A DNA stretch of 8,851 bases, from positions 1 through 8,851 of the forward strand of contig JAEWAG010000293.1 in NCBI GenBank assembly GCA_023391775.1, given 5' to 3'. The notes beneath the pieces are model-generated. The model was not told the DNA's origin and did not search any database. It saw only the letters and a program-made list of their open reading frames with translations. Position 1 is the stretch's first letter. Each line of letters starts with the position of its first letter. A program made the position numbers and the translations under genes. This DNA is from Pseudomonadota bacterium (GTDB lineage: Bacteria > Pseudomonadota > Gammaproteobacteria > Xanthomonadales > Xanthomonadaceae). Of this stretch, positions 1 through 5,903 are shown in pieces.

Positions 1-365
1 GAGCAGGGAGCTTGCGACAACCTCGAACGGTATCCCGGCGCACCGCATGTTGAACGTGGCTGAGGACTGGCTGCACTCATGGAGGCCGCTGATTCGGCTT
101 CCATAGAGGCCAGCGGAGGCAAGCACCATCCATGGCCAAGCACCGCTTGCGGTGCTCACATGGCGCATGGAGCGCCTTCCTGGCGTGGGTCAGCGCAGCC
201 GGCTCTCGCGCTCGCTTGCACGCACGACGTACGGCAGCGCGCAACCATGCCGCCGCCGGCGCGTCCGTGGCAGGGCAAGGGGACGGAGCTGGTGTGCGGA
301 TCGACGCGGCCGTCGCAGCGGAAGGCCGAGGAGTTGTCGATGACCTCTGGACCGGCGGCAGATCC
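1..365. other. Stretch without a recognisable gene
   Basis: This stretch lies downstream of the XRE regulator gene, which reads towards it. Open frames exist on both strands, but they are arginine/proline-rich low-quality frames of the kind GC-rich DNA produces by chance, and none has a recognisable motif or a ribosome binding site that decides a start. The only structure I see is a compact inverted repeat at 139-156 and the direct repeat CAAGCACC (around 120 and 137). It could be a decayed gene or the edge of a mobile element, but nothing in it proves either. Confidence 0.5.
139..156. repeat. Perfect 8-bp inverted repeat, 2-nt spacer
   Basis: AGCACCGC and GCGGTGCT flank a TT spacer. The dyad lies about 210 bases beyond the stop of the XRE gene and is not followed by a T-run on either strand, so it is not a convincing terminator. 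It may be a protein-binding dyad or a relic repeat. Confidence 0.35.
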
Positions 366-740
366 TCAGGCGCGCCGGCGTTCCGCTTCTTCGAGCTGGG
401 TGTCGGCCATCCGCAGCATCATCCACTGCACCGGGCGACTGGCCAGGCGGTAGGCACGCAGCAGGCGGCGCTCCGCGGGATCGTCGACCACCTCCGCATC
501 CGCGGCCGGCAACGCGTCTCCCCCGGAATAGGCGATCGGCCCGCGCCCGGTGGCCAGCCACTCGAAACACACGCCGGTGACCTGCGCCAGGCGCTCGATC
601 CGCGCGGTGGCCGGCAACGCACCTACCGAACATTCCCAGTTCGCGACCGCACCCCGGGTCACGCCGAGCTGGGTGGCCAATGCTTCCTGCGAAAGCCGCG
701 CCCGCTGGCGCGCGATCCGGATCCTCATGGAGAGCTGCAT
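366..740 (-). CDS. XRE-family helix-turn-helix transcriptional regulator
   Basis: This 124-aa protein is a small cytoplasmic DNA-binding regulator of the Cro/C1 (XRE) type. The N-terminal domain (about residues 5-62) carries the helix-turn-helix: residues 17-36 read SQEALATQLGVTRGAVANWE, with the usual Q-E-LA and G-V-x-x-x-x-V-x-x-WE pattern. The segment FEWLATGRGP that follows is typical of phage-repressor-like XRE proteins. The C-terminal half (about 70-124) is charged and helical and shows no peptidase or ligand motif that I recognise. The start at 740 is chosen because GGGAGG lies 5 bases upstream; a second ATG 12 bases further in is less well placed. The gene is divergent from the export cassette with 362 bases between it and the HlyD start, so it is a natural candidate for controlling that cassette. 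That role is inferred from position only. Confidence 0.85.
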   Translation of the reverse strand: MQLSMRIRIARQRARLSQEALATQLGVTRGAVANWECSVGALPATARIERLAQVTGVCFEWLATGRGPIAYSGGDALPAADAEVVDDPAERRLLRAYRLASRPVQWMMLRMADTQLEEAERRRA

Positions 741-894
741 GCGTGCCTCCCTGCCTGTCCATGGCAGTGGGTCGAGACTAGCGCCGGCTTTGCAACGCGC
801 GCAACCGGCTGGGCAAGTGATCCTGGCGATCCTGTGCAGTTGCGCTTGCAGCGCGCTTTGCCGGCCGTAGCGCCAATAGCTGGCTGGGTGTCCG

Positions 895-933
895 CAAGCC
901 GGCCTGTCGGGCGCCGGCCGGCTTTCCGGCTTG
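895..933. promoter_or_regulatory. Overlapping alternative hairpins in the divergent control region
   Basis: AAGCCGGCC (896-904) pairs perfectly with GGCCGGCTT (916-924) around an 11-base loop. The same left arm, as CAAGCCGG (895-902), also pairs perfectly with CCGGCTTG (926-933). The two structures cannot form together. The first is followed by TTT and so resembles a weak terminator for plus-strand transcription. It lies between the XRE gene and the exporter genes. I could not define a convincing -10/-35 pair in the surrounding 741-1010 interval, so whether this is transcribed leader or operator DNA is open. Confidence 0.4.
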
Positions 934-971
934 ACCCCGCGTCCGCCTCCGGCAACATCCCGAGCCATTCG

Positions 972-989
972 CGGCGCATGGATGCGCCG
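972..989. promoter_or_regulatory. 18-bp perfect palindrome, candidate operator
   Basis: CGGCGCAT and ATGCGCCG flank a 2-base GG spacer, giving a perfect dyad just upstream of the ribosome binding site of the first small ORF of the cassette. The 2-base spacer suits a dimeric DNA-binding protein better than an RNA hairpin. The divergently encoded XRE regulator is the obvious candidate partner, but binding is inferred. Confidence 0.35.
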
Positions 990-1010
990 TGGCAGTCCAG
1001 GGAGTGGACG

Positions 1011-1106
1011 ATGACGCAACGAGTGCACATGCAGCGGCATGCGTGCGCGACATGCTTGCCGACGCAACTCGCGCCGGTGGGGCCCACGCGCGGGACGGCG
1101 CCATGA
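1011..1106 (+). CDS. Possible 31-aa leader ORF overlapping the HlyD start
   Basis: The frame starts at an ATG placed 6 bases after AGGGAG (999-1004). It encodes 31 residues, including a CATC motif (residues 12-15), and ends at a TGA that overlaps the ATG of the HlyD gene as ATGA (1103-1106). It has no secretion leader, double-glycine motif or membrane segment. The good ribosome binding site and the 4-base stop/start overlap suggest translational coupling to the adaptor gene. The small size and ordinary composition leave a chance ORF quite possible. I recognise no family. Confidence 0.25.
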   Translation: MTQRVHMQRHACATCLPTQLAPVGPTRGTAP

Positions 1107-2362
1107 GCCAGCTGTTCCGCAACGAAGTGCTGGAAGCCCAGCGTGGCCAATGGCTGGGCACGATCGTGCTGGCCCAGCCGCTGCGCCTGTGGATCCTCAC
1201 CCTTGCCGCGACACTGGCCGCGGCCACGGTCCTGCTGTTCCTGGCACTCGGCACCTATACCCGCCGCTCGACCGTCAGCGGACACCTGGTGCCGGTCCGT
1301 GGCATTGCCACGGTGGTCGCGCCAGCCACCGGCGTGGTGCTGGAGCTGCAGGCCGAAGAGGGCGCGCGGGTGCAGTCCGGCGAGGCGCTGGCGGTCGTGT
1401 CGGTGCCGCGCAGCACCCGCGACGCCGGCGATGCCACCCTTGCACTGGAGCAGCGGCTGCAACGCCGGCGCGAGGGGCTGGATTCCAGCCATGCCTCGCA
1501 ACAGGCGCAGCTGGCGGCGCAGGAGGCCGGCCTCCGTGCCCAACTGGGGACAGCGCGCCAGGAGCTGGCCCAGGTCATGGCCGAGGTTGGCACCCGCGAG
1601 GCGCAGGTGCAGCTGGCCCAGGAAACGCTCGACCGGTTGCGCCAGCTGCAGGACGAGCGCTACGTCAGCCTGCTCCAGGTCAGGCAGCAGGAATCGGTGG
1701 CGCTGGCCCAGATCGGCGAGCTGCAGGCGCTGCAGCGACAGGCCGCGTCCACCCGTCGGCTTATCGTCCAGCTGCAACATGCCTTGCAGGAGTTGCCGGC
1801 GCAGCGCGTTGCCGGGGAGGCTGCGCACGCGCGGGACCTGGCATTGCTGGAGCAGGAGCAGGTCGAGACCCGGGCCCGGGGTGAACTGGTGGTCACCGCG
1901 CCGCTGTCCGGCGTGGTCGCCACGCAGGTCGCCAAGCCCGGGCAGGCCGTGCAGGCGGGGCAGCCGCTGCTGTCGCTGCTGCCGGGTGACGGCATGCTGG
2001 AGGCCGAACTGCTGGTGCCAAGCCGCGCGGTGGGTTTCATCAGCCCTGGCGATGCGGTGCTGCTGCGATACCAGGCGTTCCCCTACCAGAAGTTCGGCCA
2101 CCAGCGCGGAACCGTGGCCCGCATCAGCCGCAGCGCGCTGGCTCCTGGGGAACTGGCCGCGCTTGCCGGAGGCTCTGCTGCCCCCGAACCGCTCTACCGG
2201 GTCACCGTGCGCCTGCCGGCGCAGACCATGCTTGCCTATGGCCAGGCCGAAGCACTCAAGCCGGGAATGCTGCTGGACGCGGACATCCTCGGCGAGGAAC
2301 GGCGGCTGATCGAATGGCTGCTCGAGCCGCTGTGGTCAGTGAGTGGACGGGTGTCGGCCTGA
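1103..2362 (+). CDS. HlyD-family periplasmic adaptor (CvaA/RaxA-like) of a peptide exporter
   Basis: This 419-aa membrane-fusion protein should link the inner-membrane ABC exporter encoded downstream to an outer-membrane TolC-type channel. A short cytoplasmic N-terminus precedes one membrane helix (about residues 28-50). A first lipoyl half-motif follows (about 66-100), then a long Gln/Glu/Ala-rich coiled-coil hairpin (about 110-258), the second lipoyl half (about 261-292, VVTAPLSGVVATQVAKPGQA) and a beta-barrel region (about 298-395). Length and order are normal for adaptors of colicin V-type systems. An in-frame ATG at 989 would extend the protein by 38 residues. I prefer 1103 because MSQLFRNEVL is a typical family N-terminus and GGGA sits 7 bases upstream. 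No TolC homologue is in the window, so the outer-membrane partner must be shared or encoded elsewhere. Confidence 0.93.
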   Translation: MSQLFRNEVLEAQRGQWLGTIVLAQPLRLWILTLAATLAAATVLLFLALGTYTRRSTVSGHLVPVRGIATVVAPATGVVLELQAEEGARVQSGEALAVVSVPRSTRDAGDATLALEQRLQRRREGLDSSHASQQAQLAAQEAGLRAQLGTARQELAQVMAEVGTREAQVQLAQETLDRLRQLQDERYVSLLQVRQQESVALAQIGELQALQRQAASTRRLIVQLQHALQELPAQRVAGEAAHARDLALLEQEQVETRARGELVVTAPLSGVVATQVAKPGQAVQAGQPLLSLLPGDGMLEAELLVPSRAVGFISPGDAVLLRYQAFPYQKFGHQRGTVARISRSALAPGELAALAGGSAAPEPLYRVTVRLPAQTMLAYGQAEALKPGMLLDADILGEERRLIEWLLEPLWSVSGRVSA

Positions 2363-2377
2363 GGTCGCCCCAAACCC

Positions 2378-2396
2378 CGGCACAGGGAGTGTGCCG
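2378..2396 (+). promoter_or_regulatory. Small stem-loop before the first precursor peptide
   Basis: CGGCACA pairs perfectly with TGTGCCG around a GGGAG loop, in the 55-base gap between the HlyD stop and the first peptide gene. It ends 7 bases before the AAAAGGAG ribosome binding site. It might protect the peptide message or tune translation. No T-run follows, so it is not a terminator. Confidence 0.4.
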
Positions 2397-2417
2397 ACCG
2401 TGCAAAAGGAGATGCAC

Positions 2418-2579
2418 ATGAAGGAGCTGCAAGCGCAGGAGTTCGAGGTTGTAAGCGGAGGTCTGGAGGTGCCGCCCCCGTCGAAGGCACCCGGTGGCGG
2501 GCCTGGCTACCTGCAGACGCGGATCGACAACATCCTCGCGAGCCTTGAGGGGCGCGGACGTAGTTACGACGCGGTGTGA
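2418..2579 (+). CDS. Double-glycine-leader secreted peptide precursor 1
   Basis: This 53-aa precursor has a 15-residue leader, MKELQAQEFEVVSGG, that matches the double-glycine leaders cut by C39-peptidase exporters (M-K/R-E-L, acidic-hydrophobic-acidic, V-S-G-G). Cleavage after Gly15 would release a 38-residue core. The core begins with a Pro/Gly-rich stretch (residues 19-30, PPPSKAPGGGPG), continues with a predicted amphipathic helix (31-45, starting YLQTRIDNIL) and ends RSYDAV. It has four acidic and four basic residues, no cysteine and no membrane-spanning segment, so it is not a classical pore-forming microcin. The start at 2418 follows AAAAGGAG by 6 bases; the ATG at 2412 touches that site and is unlikely. 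It sits between the adaptor and the ABC exporter that should process it. The function of the core is unknown: bacteriocin, signal or a helper peptide are all possible. Confidence 0.85.
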   Translation: MKELQAQEFEVVSGGLEVPPPSKAPGGGPGYLQTRIDNILASLEGRGRSYDAV

Positions 2580-2583
2580 ATTT

Positions 2584-2611
2584 GCCGCGTCTCCTTTCGG
2601 GGAGGCGCGGC
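2584..2611 (+). terminator. Strong intercistronic hairpin after peptide 1 (partial terminator or stabiliser)
   Basis: GCCGCGTCTCC pairs with GGAGGCGCGGC (11 base pairs including one T-G wobble) around a TTTCGG loop, starting 5 bases after the peptide stop. Only CTTCC follows rather than a T-run. It is therefore more likely a partial terminator or a 3'-end stabiliser that keeps the peptide message in excess over the exporter message, a common arrangement for small secreted peptides. Confidence 0.5.
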
Positions 2612-2649
2612 TTCCACGGCGGCGCAGCGTGCTTCCCAGACGTCCCCAC

Positions 2650-2667
2650 GCGGCGCGTCTGCGCCGC
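2650..2667. repeat. 7-bp inverted repeat in the pre-exporter gap
   Basis: GCGGCGC and GCGCCGC flank a GTCT loop inside the 255-base interval between peptide 1 and the 65-aa ORF. It could be a second hairpin of the intercistronic leader. In DNA this GC-rich it could equally be chance. I see no gene in this interval. Confidence 0.3.
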
Positions 2668-2780
2668 TTGATGTGGCGGCGCGTAGGCATCCACGCACAT
2701 CGAGACCACCAACCGGTCGCGGGGTAACCGTGCCCGCGGAGTTCAGGCCCAGCCGTAACAGACAGTGCGTACGCCGGGCT

Positions 2781-2822
2781 CCTCTGAGCCGCTGGCGTCA
2801 GGACAGCGGCTCATCGAAGAGG
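2781..2822 (+). promoter_or_regulatory. Stem-loop able to sequester the ribosome binding site at 2817-2826
   Basis: TGAGCCGCTG (2785-2794) pairs perfectly with CAGCGGCTCA (2804-2813) around a 9-base loop. In an alternative lower stem, CCTCT (2781-2785) pairs with AGAGG (2818-2822) across a small bulge. AGAGG is part of the purine-rich Shine-Dalgarno AAGAGGGAGG that precedes the ATG at 2835. The fold would lower initiation at that site unless it is opened. The pairing is read directly from the sequence; a regulatory role is inferred. Confidence 0.4.
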
Positions 2823-2834
2823 GAGGTTTTCTGC

Positions 2835-3032
2835 ATGGCACGGGTCAAGGCGAAACTTCGTTGCTGGTCCCGGATGATGGCTGGCGCGACCGCTCGCATC
2901 GGCAGGCCGAACGACCAGTCGGCTGGGAGCGAACATGTCCGGGCAATGAGCCCGTGGCGCGGCCGGCCGGTCGGCCACCCCGGTGCCACATCGACGCGTC
3001 ACCCCAGGCAGGCGGGGCAGGGGCTGGCATGA
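2835..3032 (+). CDS. Possible 65-aa ORF translationally coupled to the ABC exporter
   Basis: The ATG lies 8 bases after one of the strongest Shine-Dalgarno sequences in the window (AAGAGGGAGG, 2817-2826). The frame ends at a TGA overlapping the exporter ATG as ATGA (3029-3032). The product is basic (starting MARVKAKLRCWSRMMAGA), with many Arg and Gly, and has no leader, membrane segment or family motif I know. Its codons look less biased towards G/C in the third position than those of the flanking genes. It may be a real small protein, a leader ORF that feeds ribosomes to the exporter start, or chance. The ribosome site and the overlap are the only positive evidence. Confidence 0.3.
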   Translation: MARVKAKLRCWSRMMAGATARIGRPNDQSAGSEHVRAMSPWRGRPVGHPGATSTRHPRQAGQGLA

Positions 3033-5218
3033 AGGGGAAGCCGCGCCAGGTCCTGCAGGCGGAGGCTGCCGAGTGTGGCCTGGCGTCGCTGGCGATGGTG
3101 TCCGCCGCGCACGGATTGGTGGTCACACTGCCTGAGCTCCGCCAGCGGTTTCCGCTGTCGCTCAAGGGCGCGCGGCTGGACCAGCTCATCCGCATCGCCC
3201 AGCAACTGGGTTTCTCGACCCGCCCCTTGCGGCTGGAGCTGGAGGAACTGGGCCAGCTGCGGCTGCCCTGCATCCTGCACTGGGACCTCAACCACTTCGT
3301 GGTGCTGTCCACGGTCGAACGCGGCCGGGTCGTGGTGCTGGATCCGGCGTTCGGCGAGCGGCGCCTTCCGCTGCAGGAGGTCTCCCGCCATTTCACCGGC
3401 GTGGCGCTGGAACTCACCCCGGCCCCTGGCTTCAAGCCGCGCAAGGCGGCGCCTGCCATCACCGCGCGTGAGCTGACCGGCCCGGTCACCGGGCTATGGC
3501 GCGCCCTGGCGCAGATACTGCTGCTGTCGGTGGCGCTGCAGGTGTTCGTCGTGCTGGCGCCGTTCCTGATGCAGTGGGTGGTCGACCAGGTGCTGGTGTC
3601 CGCCGACCGCGACCTGCTGGCGGTGCTCGGTATTGGCTTCGGCCTGGCGCTGCTGCTGCAGATCGGGATCGGCCTGCTGCGCGGCTGGTCGGTGGTGTAC
3701 CTGTCCACGCGGCTGGGCCTGCAGTGGATGGGGAACGTCTTCGCCCACGTGCTGCGCCTGCCGCTGGATTTCTTCCAGAAGCGGCACCTGGGTGACATCA
3801 CTTCGCGTATGTCGGCGGTGCAGGCCATCCAGAGCACGCTCACGACGAGTTTCGTGGAGGCCATCATCGACGGCCTGATGGCCCTGGTGACGCTGGGGCT
3901 GATGCTGCTGTACAGCTGGAAGCTGGCGCTGGTCACCCTGCTGGCCGTGGCGCTCTACCTTGGGATCCGCGCCATCGCGTATCGCCCGGTGCGCGACCGC
4001 ACCGAACAGCAGCTGGTGGCGGCGGCCAGGCAGGAGACCCACCTGCTGGAGTCGCTGCGCGGCATGCAGAGCCTGAAGGTCGCCGGCGAGGAGCCGCGGC
4101 GGCGCGCCACCTACGACAACCTCATGGTCGACACGGTCAACCACGAGGTGCGGCTCGCGCGCATGGGCCTGGGCTTCAGCTCCGCCAGCCAGCTGGTCTT
4201 CGGCGTCGAGCGCATCGCGGTGATCTGGATTGGCGCGCTGCTCGCGCTGCAGAACGTGTTCTCGGTCGGCATGCTGATCGCCTACCTGGCCTACAAGGAC
4301 CAGTTTGCCGGGCGCATGGCGGCGCTGATCGACAAGTGGGTGGAATTCCGCATGCTGCGCCTGCATGGCGAACGCCTGGCCGACATCGTGCTGGCGACAC
4401 CGGAAGAGGAGGCGCTGCCCGCCGAGCTGCCGCCACCGCCTGATACCCGGATCGAGGTCGAATCGCTGTCGTTCCGCTACGGCGAGGGCGAGCCGTGGGT
4501 GCTGAAGGATTGCAGTTTCACGATCGAGCCGGGCGAGTCGGTGGCGTTCGTCGGGGCCTCCGGCTGCGGCAAGACGACCCTGGTCAAGCTGCTGCTGGGG
4601 CTTCTGCGTCCGACCGAAGGGCGCATCTGCATCGGCGGCTACGACATCCACAAGGTCGGCCCTCGCAACGTGCGAGGCATCGTCGGCGCGGTGATGCAGG
4701 ATGACCAGCTGTTCGCCGGCAGCATCGCCGACAACATCAGCTTCTTCGACCCGCAGGCCGAGCCGCAGCGGGTGGAGGCCGCCGCCCGGCTGGCGGCCAT
4801 CCATGACGAGATCGTGGCCATGCCAATGGGCTACCACAGCCTGATCGGCGACATGGGCAGCTCGCTTTCTGGTGGCCAGAAGCAGCGGCTGATCCTGGCC
4901 CGCGCGCTGTATCGCCACCCCAGGCTCCTGTTCCTGGACGAGGCCACCAGCCACCTGGACGTAGGCAACGAACAGCTGGTCAACGAGGCGGTGAGGGCGC
5001 TGGCCATCACCCGGATCATCGTTGCCCACCGCCCGGAAACCATCGCCAGTGCGGACCGGGTGCTGGTGCTCGAGGGCGGAAGGATCGTGCAGGACATCGT
5101 CTCCCGTGCGTTGGGAAGCGCATCGCACGGGGAGCCGGTGAATGGACCCCGGCAGCAGCTGGTGGAGGACGGGGCGTTGCACGCAACGCCCATGACAAGG
5201 GAGAAGTCGGATGCGTGA
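3029..5218 (+). CDS. Peptidase-containing ABC transporter (C39 bacteriocin exporter, CvaB/RaxB-like)
   Basis: This 729-aa inner-membrane protein cuts double-glycine leaders in the cytoplasm and exports the freed peptides using ATP. The N-terminal C39 peptidase (about residues 1-130) has oxyanion Gln10, catalytic Cys16 in AAECGLAS, His89 in LNHFVVL and Asp105 in VVLDPAFG, so it looks active. The membrane domain spans about 155-425. The ATPase domain (about 473-700) has Walker A GASGCGKTT (509-517), the Q-loop at Gln557, signature LSGGQ (613-617), Walker B LLFLDEA (633-639) and H-loop His667. The total length is normal for the family. The frame is open back to 2765, but a start at 3029 puts Cys16 at the usual distance from the N-terminus and has AGGGG 5 bases upstream. 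The stop overlaps the second peptide gene by 8 bases. Partners are the HlyD adaptor and a TolC not in the window; likely substrates are the two adjacent precursors. Confidence 0.96.
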   Translation: MKGKPRQVLQAEAAECGLASLAMVSAAHGLVVTLPELRQRFPLSLKGARLDQLIRIAQQLGFSTRPLRLELEELGQLRLPCILHWDLNHFVVLSTVERGRVVVLDPAFGERRLPLQEVSRHFTGVALELTPAPGFKPRKAAPAITARELTGPVTGLWRALAQILLLSVALQVFVVLAPFLMQWVVDQVLVSADRDLLAVLGIGFGLALLLQIGIGLLRGWSVVYLSTRLGLQWMGNVFAHVLRLPLDFFQKRHLGDITSRMSAVQAIQSTLTTSFVEAIIDGLMALVTLGLMLLYSWKLALVTLLAVALYLGIRAIAYRPVRDRTEQQLVAAARQETHLLESLRGMQSLKVAGEEPRRRATYDNLMVDTVNHEVRLARMGLGFSSASQLVFGVERIAVIWIGALLALQNVFSVGMLIAYLAYKDQFAGRMAALIDKWVEFRMLRLHGERLADIVLATPEEEALPAELPPPPDTRIEVESLSFRYGEGEPWVLKDCSFTIEPGESVAFVGASGCGKTTLVKLLLGLLRPTEGRICIGGYDIHKVGPRNVRGIVGAVMQDDQLFAGSIADNISFFDPQAEPQRVEAAARLAAIHDEIVAMPMGYHSLIGDMGSSLSGGQKQRLILARALYRHPRLLFLDEATSHLDVGNEQLVNEAVRALAITRIIVAHRPETIASADRVLVLEGGRIVQDIVSRALGSASHGEPVNGPRQQLVEDGALHATPMTREKSDA

Positions 5219-5477
5219 TCTCGCAGGGAATGAACTGGAGCAGGTCTCGGCGGGCGTCGGCCCCGGGGGCGCCATCCTCGGCGCGGTGACAGGCGGTGTT
5301 TCCGCTGCGGTGACCGGAGGCGGCGCCGGCCAGGTCATCGCCGGAGCCGCTTTTGGCGCGGTGGCCGGGTTCTTCGGGGCCATCGCCCTGTCTGGATCGG
5401 GGGCCGCCGTCACCGGTATCTTCGGGGCCAAGTCGGTCGCCGTTGGTGCGATGGGCGCGGTGGTCTCGTCCAAATAG
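5211..5477 (+). CDS. Double-glycine-type Gly/Ala-rich peptide precursor 2 (microcin/colicin V-like)
   Basis: This 88-aa precursor begins MRDLAGNELEQVSAG, a 15-residue leader of the C39-exporter type ending in Ala-Gly instead of Gly-Gly. The 73-residue core is rich in Gly, Ala and Val, contains no acidic residue or cysteine, and has only two lysines (74 and 88). It carries repeated GxxxG spacings (20-24-28, 36-40, 45-49-53) typical of helix packing in membranes. This composition resembles the membrane-active domain of colicin V and the GxxxG-rich class IIb bacteriocins, so a membrane-permeabilising antibacterial peptide is the best inference. AAGGGAG lies 7 bases before the ATG, and the gene overlaps the exporter stop by 8 bases, implying co-translation. 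A second Gly-Gly at 19-20 is a possible but less likely cleavage point. I do not recognise a specific named bacteriocin. Confidence 0.88.
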   Translation: MRDLAGNELEQVSAGVGPGGAILGAVTGGVSAAVTGGGAGQVIAGAAFGAVAGFFGAIALSGSGAAVTGIFGAKSVAVGAMGAVVSSK

Positions 5478-5490
5478 CCGCCGATACGGT

Positions 5491-5510
5491 GGGCCGCCTC
5501 CGGGCGGCTC
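5491..5510 (+). promoter_or_regulatory. Stable UCCG-loop hairpin between peptide 2 and the membrane protein
   Basis: GGGCCGCC pairs with GGCGGCTC (8 pairs, one a G-T wobble) around a TCCG tetraloop, 13 bases after the peptide 2 stop. TCCG belongs to the very stable UNCG tetraloop class. There is no T-run, so message stabilisation or processing is more likely than termination, and the downstream gene is probably in the same transcript. Confidence 0.45.
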
Positions 5511-5529
5511 ATCGACGGGAGATCAGGTC

Positions 5530-5793
5530 GTGTCGCCAGTGACGTTCTTCATCAGCTCTTTCGCCGCGCCCTTCGTGGGTATTGCCCTGATCGCGCCGGC
5601 GATCCGGGCCAGGCGCTGGACCGTCGTCGGGGCCTTGATGGCGGCGATCGCGGTGGCGGTCTTCCTGTCCCTGGCCGGCCGCTACGCGACCGGAAGCGGC
5701 ATCCTGCGCTCGCTGGCGGTCGGGTTTCTGGCGGTAGCGGCGGGGTATCTGTATCAGCGCCATTTCATGGACCGGGACAGGGCCGGCCGATAG
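5530..5793 (+). CDS. Small three-helix membrane protein, putative immunity protein
   Basis: This 87-aa protein probably starts at a GTG with GGGAG 8 bases upstream; no ATG in the frame fits. It has three hydrophobic stretches (about residues 4-25, 31-50 and 58-76), separated by an Arg-rich turn (26-30, RARRW) and a short polar loop (51-57). A charged tail (RHFMDRDRAGR) follows. It has no recognisable family motif. Its position directly after a probable membrane-active peptide, 52 bases downstream of it, is where colicin V-type and class II systems encode immunity proteins, which are often small multi-helix membrane proteins. Immunity is therefore the favoured role, but this is inference from size, topology and context. 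It could instead be an unrelated small membrane protein. Confidence 0.65.
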   Translation: MSPVTFFISSFAAPFVGIALIAPAIRARRWTVVGALMAAIAVAVFLSLAGRYATGSGILRSLAVGFLAVAAGYLYQRHFMDRDRAGR

Positions 5794-5903
5794 CCGAAGG
5801 CCTGGGGCCGCCGGGGCGCGGAACGTTAGTCTCCGGCCCGCAATCCGCTCCTGCTTAAATGAGCCCCCCACGCCGGACGGTTACCTCACGCCGAGGCACC
5901 CGC
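5794..5903. other. Convergent gap between the peptide cassette and trpI
   Basis: These 110 bases separate the plus-strand membrane-protein gene from the minus-strand trpI stop. I see short GC-rich complementary patches (for example GGGCCG near 5806 and CGGCCC near 5837) but no compact hairpin followed by a T-run on either strand, so I do not call a terminator here. Confidence 0.4.

Noticed and set aside
725..2101. 458-codon minus-strand frame opposite the HlyD gene
   Set aside because: The HlyD frame has full domain structure. The antisense product is a low-complexity Gln/Leu/Arg sequence.
2418..2579. RaxX-like tyrosine-sulfated peptide
   Set aside because: The core does not resemble RaxX/PSY as I know it, its tyrosine precedes rather than follows Asp, and no sulfotransferase gene is in the window.
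2798..2989. 63-codon minus-strand ORF in the pre-exporter gap
   Set aside because: It has no ribosome site or recognisable motif and lies opposite the better-supported coupled ORF.
2765..3028. 88-residue N-terminal extension of the ABC exporter
   Set aside because: C39 exporters have the catalytic Cys close to the N-terminus. The extension lacks family similarity, and a good ribosome site precedes 3029.
3494..5512. 672-codon minus-strand open frame opposite the ABC exporter
   Set aside because: It is an antisense shadow of a strongly conserved exporter gene in GC-rich DNA. The translation is His/Gln/Arg-rich with no motif.
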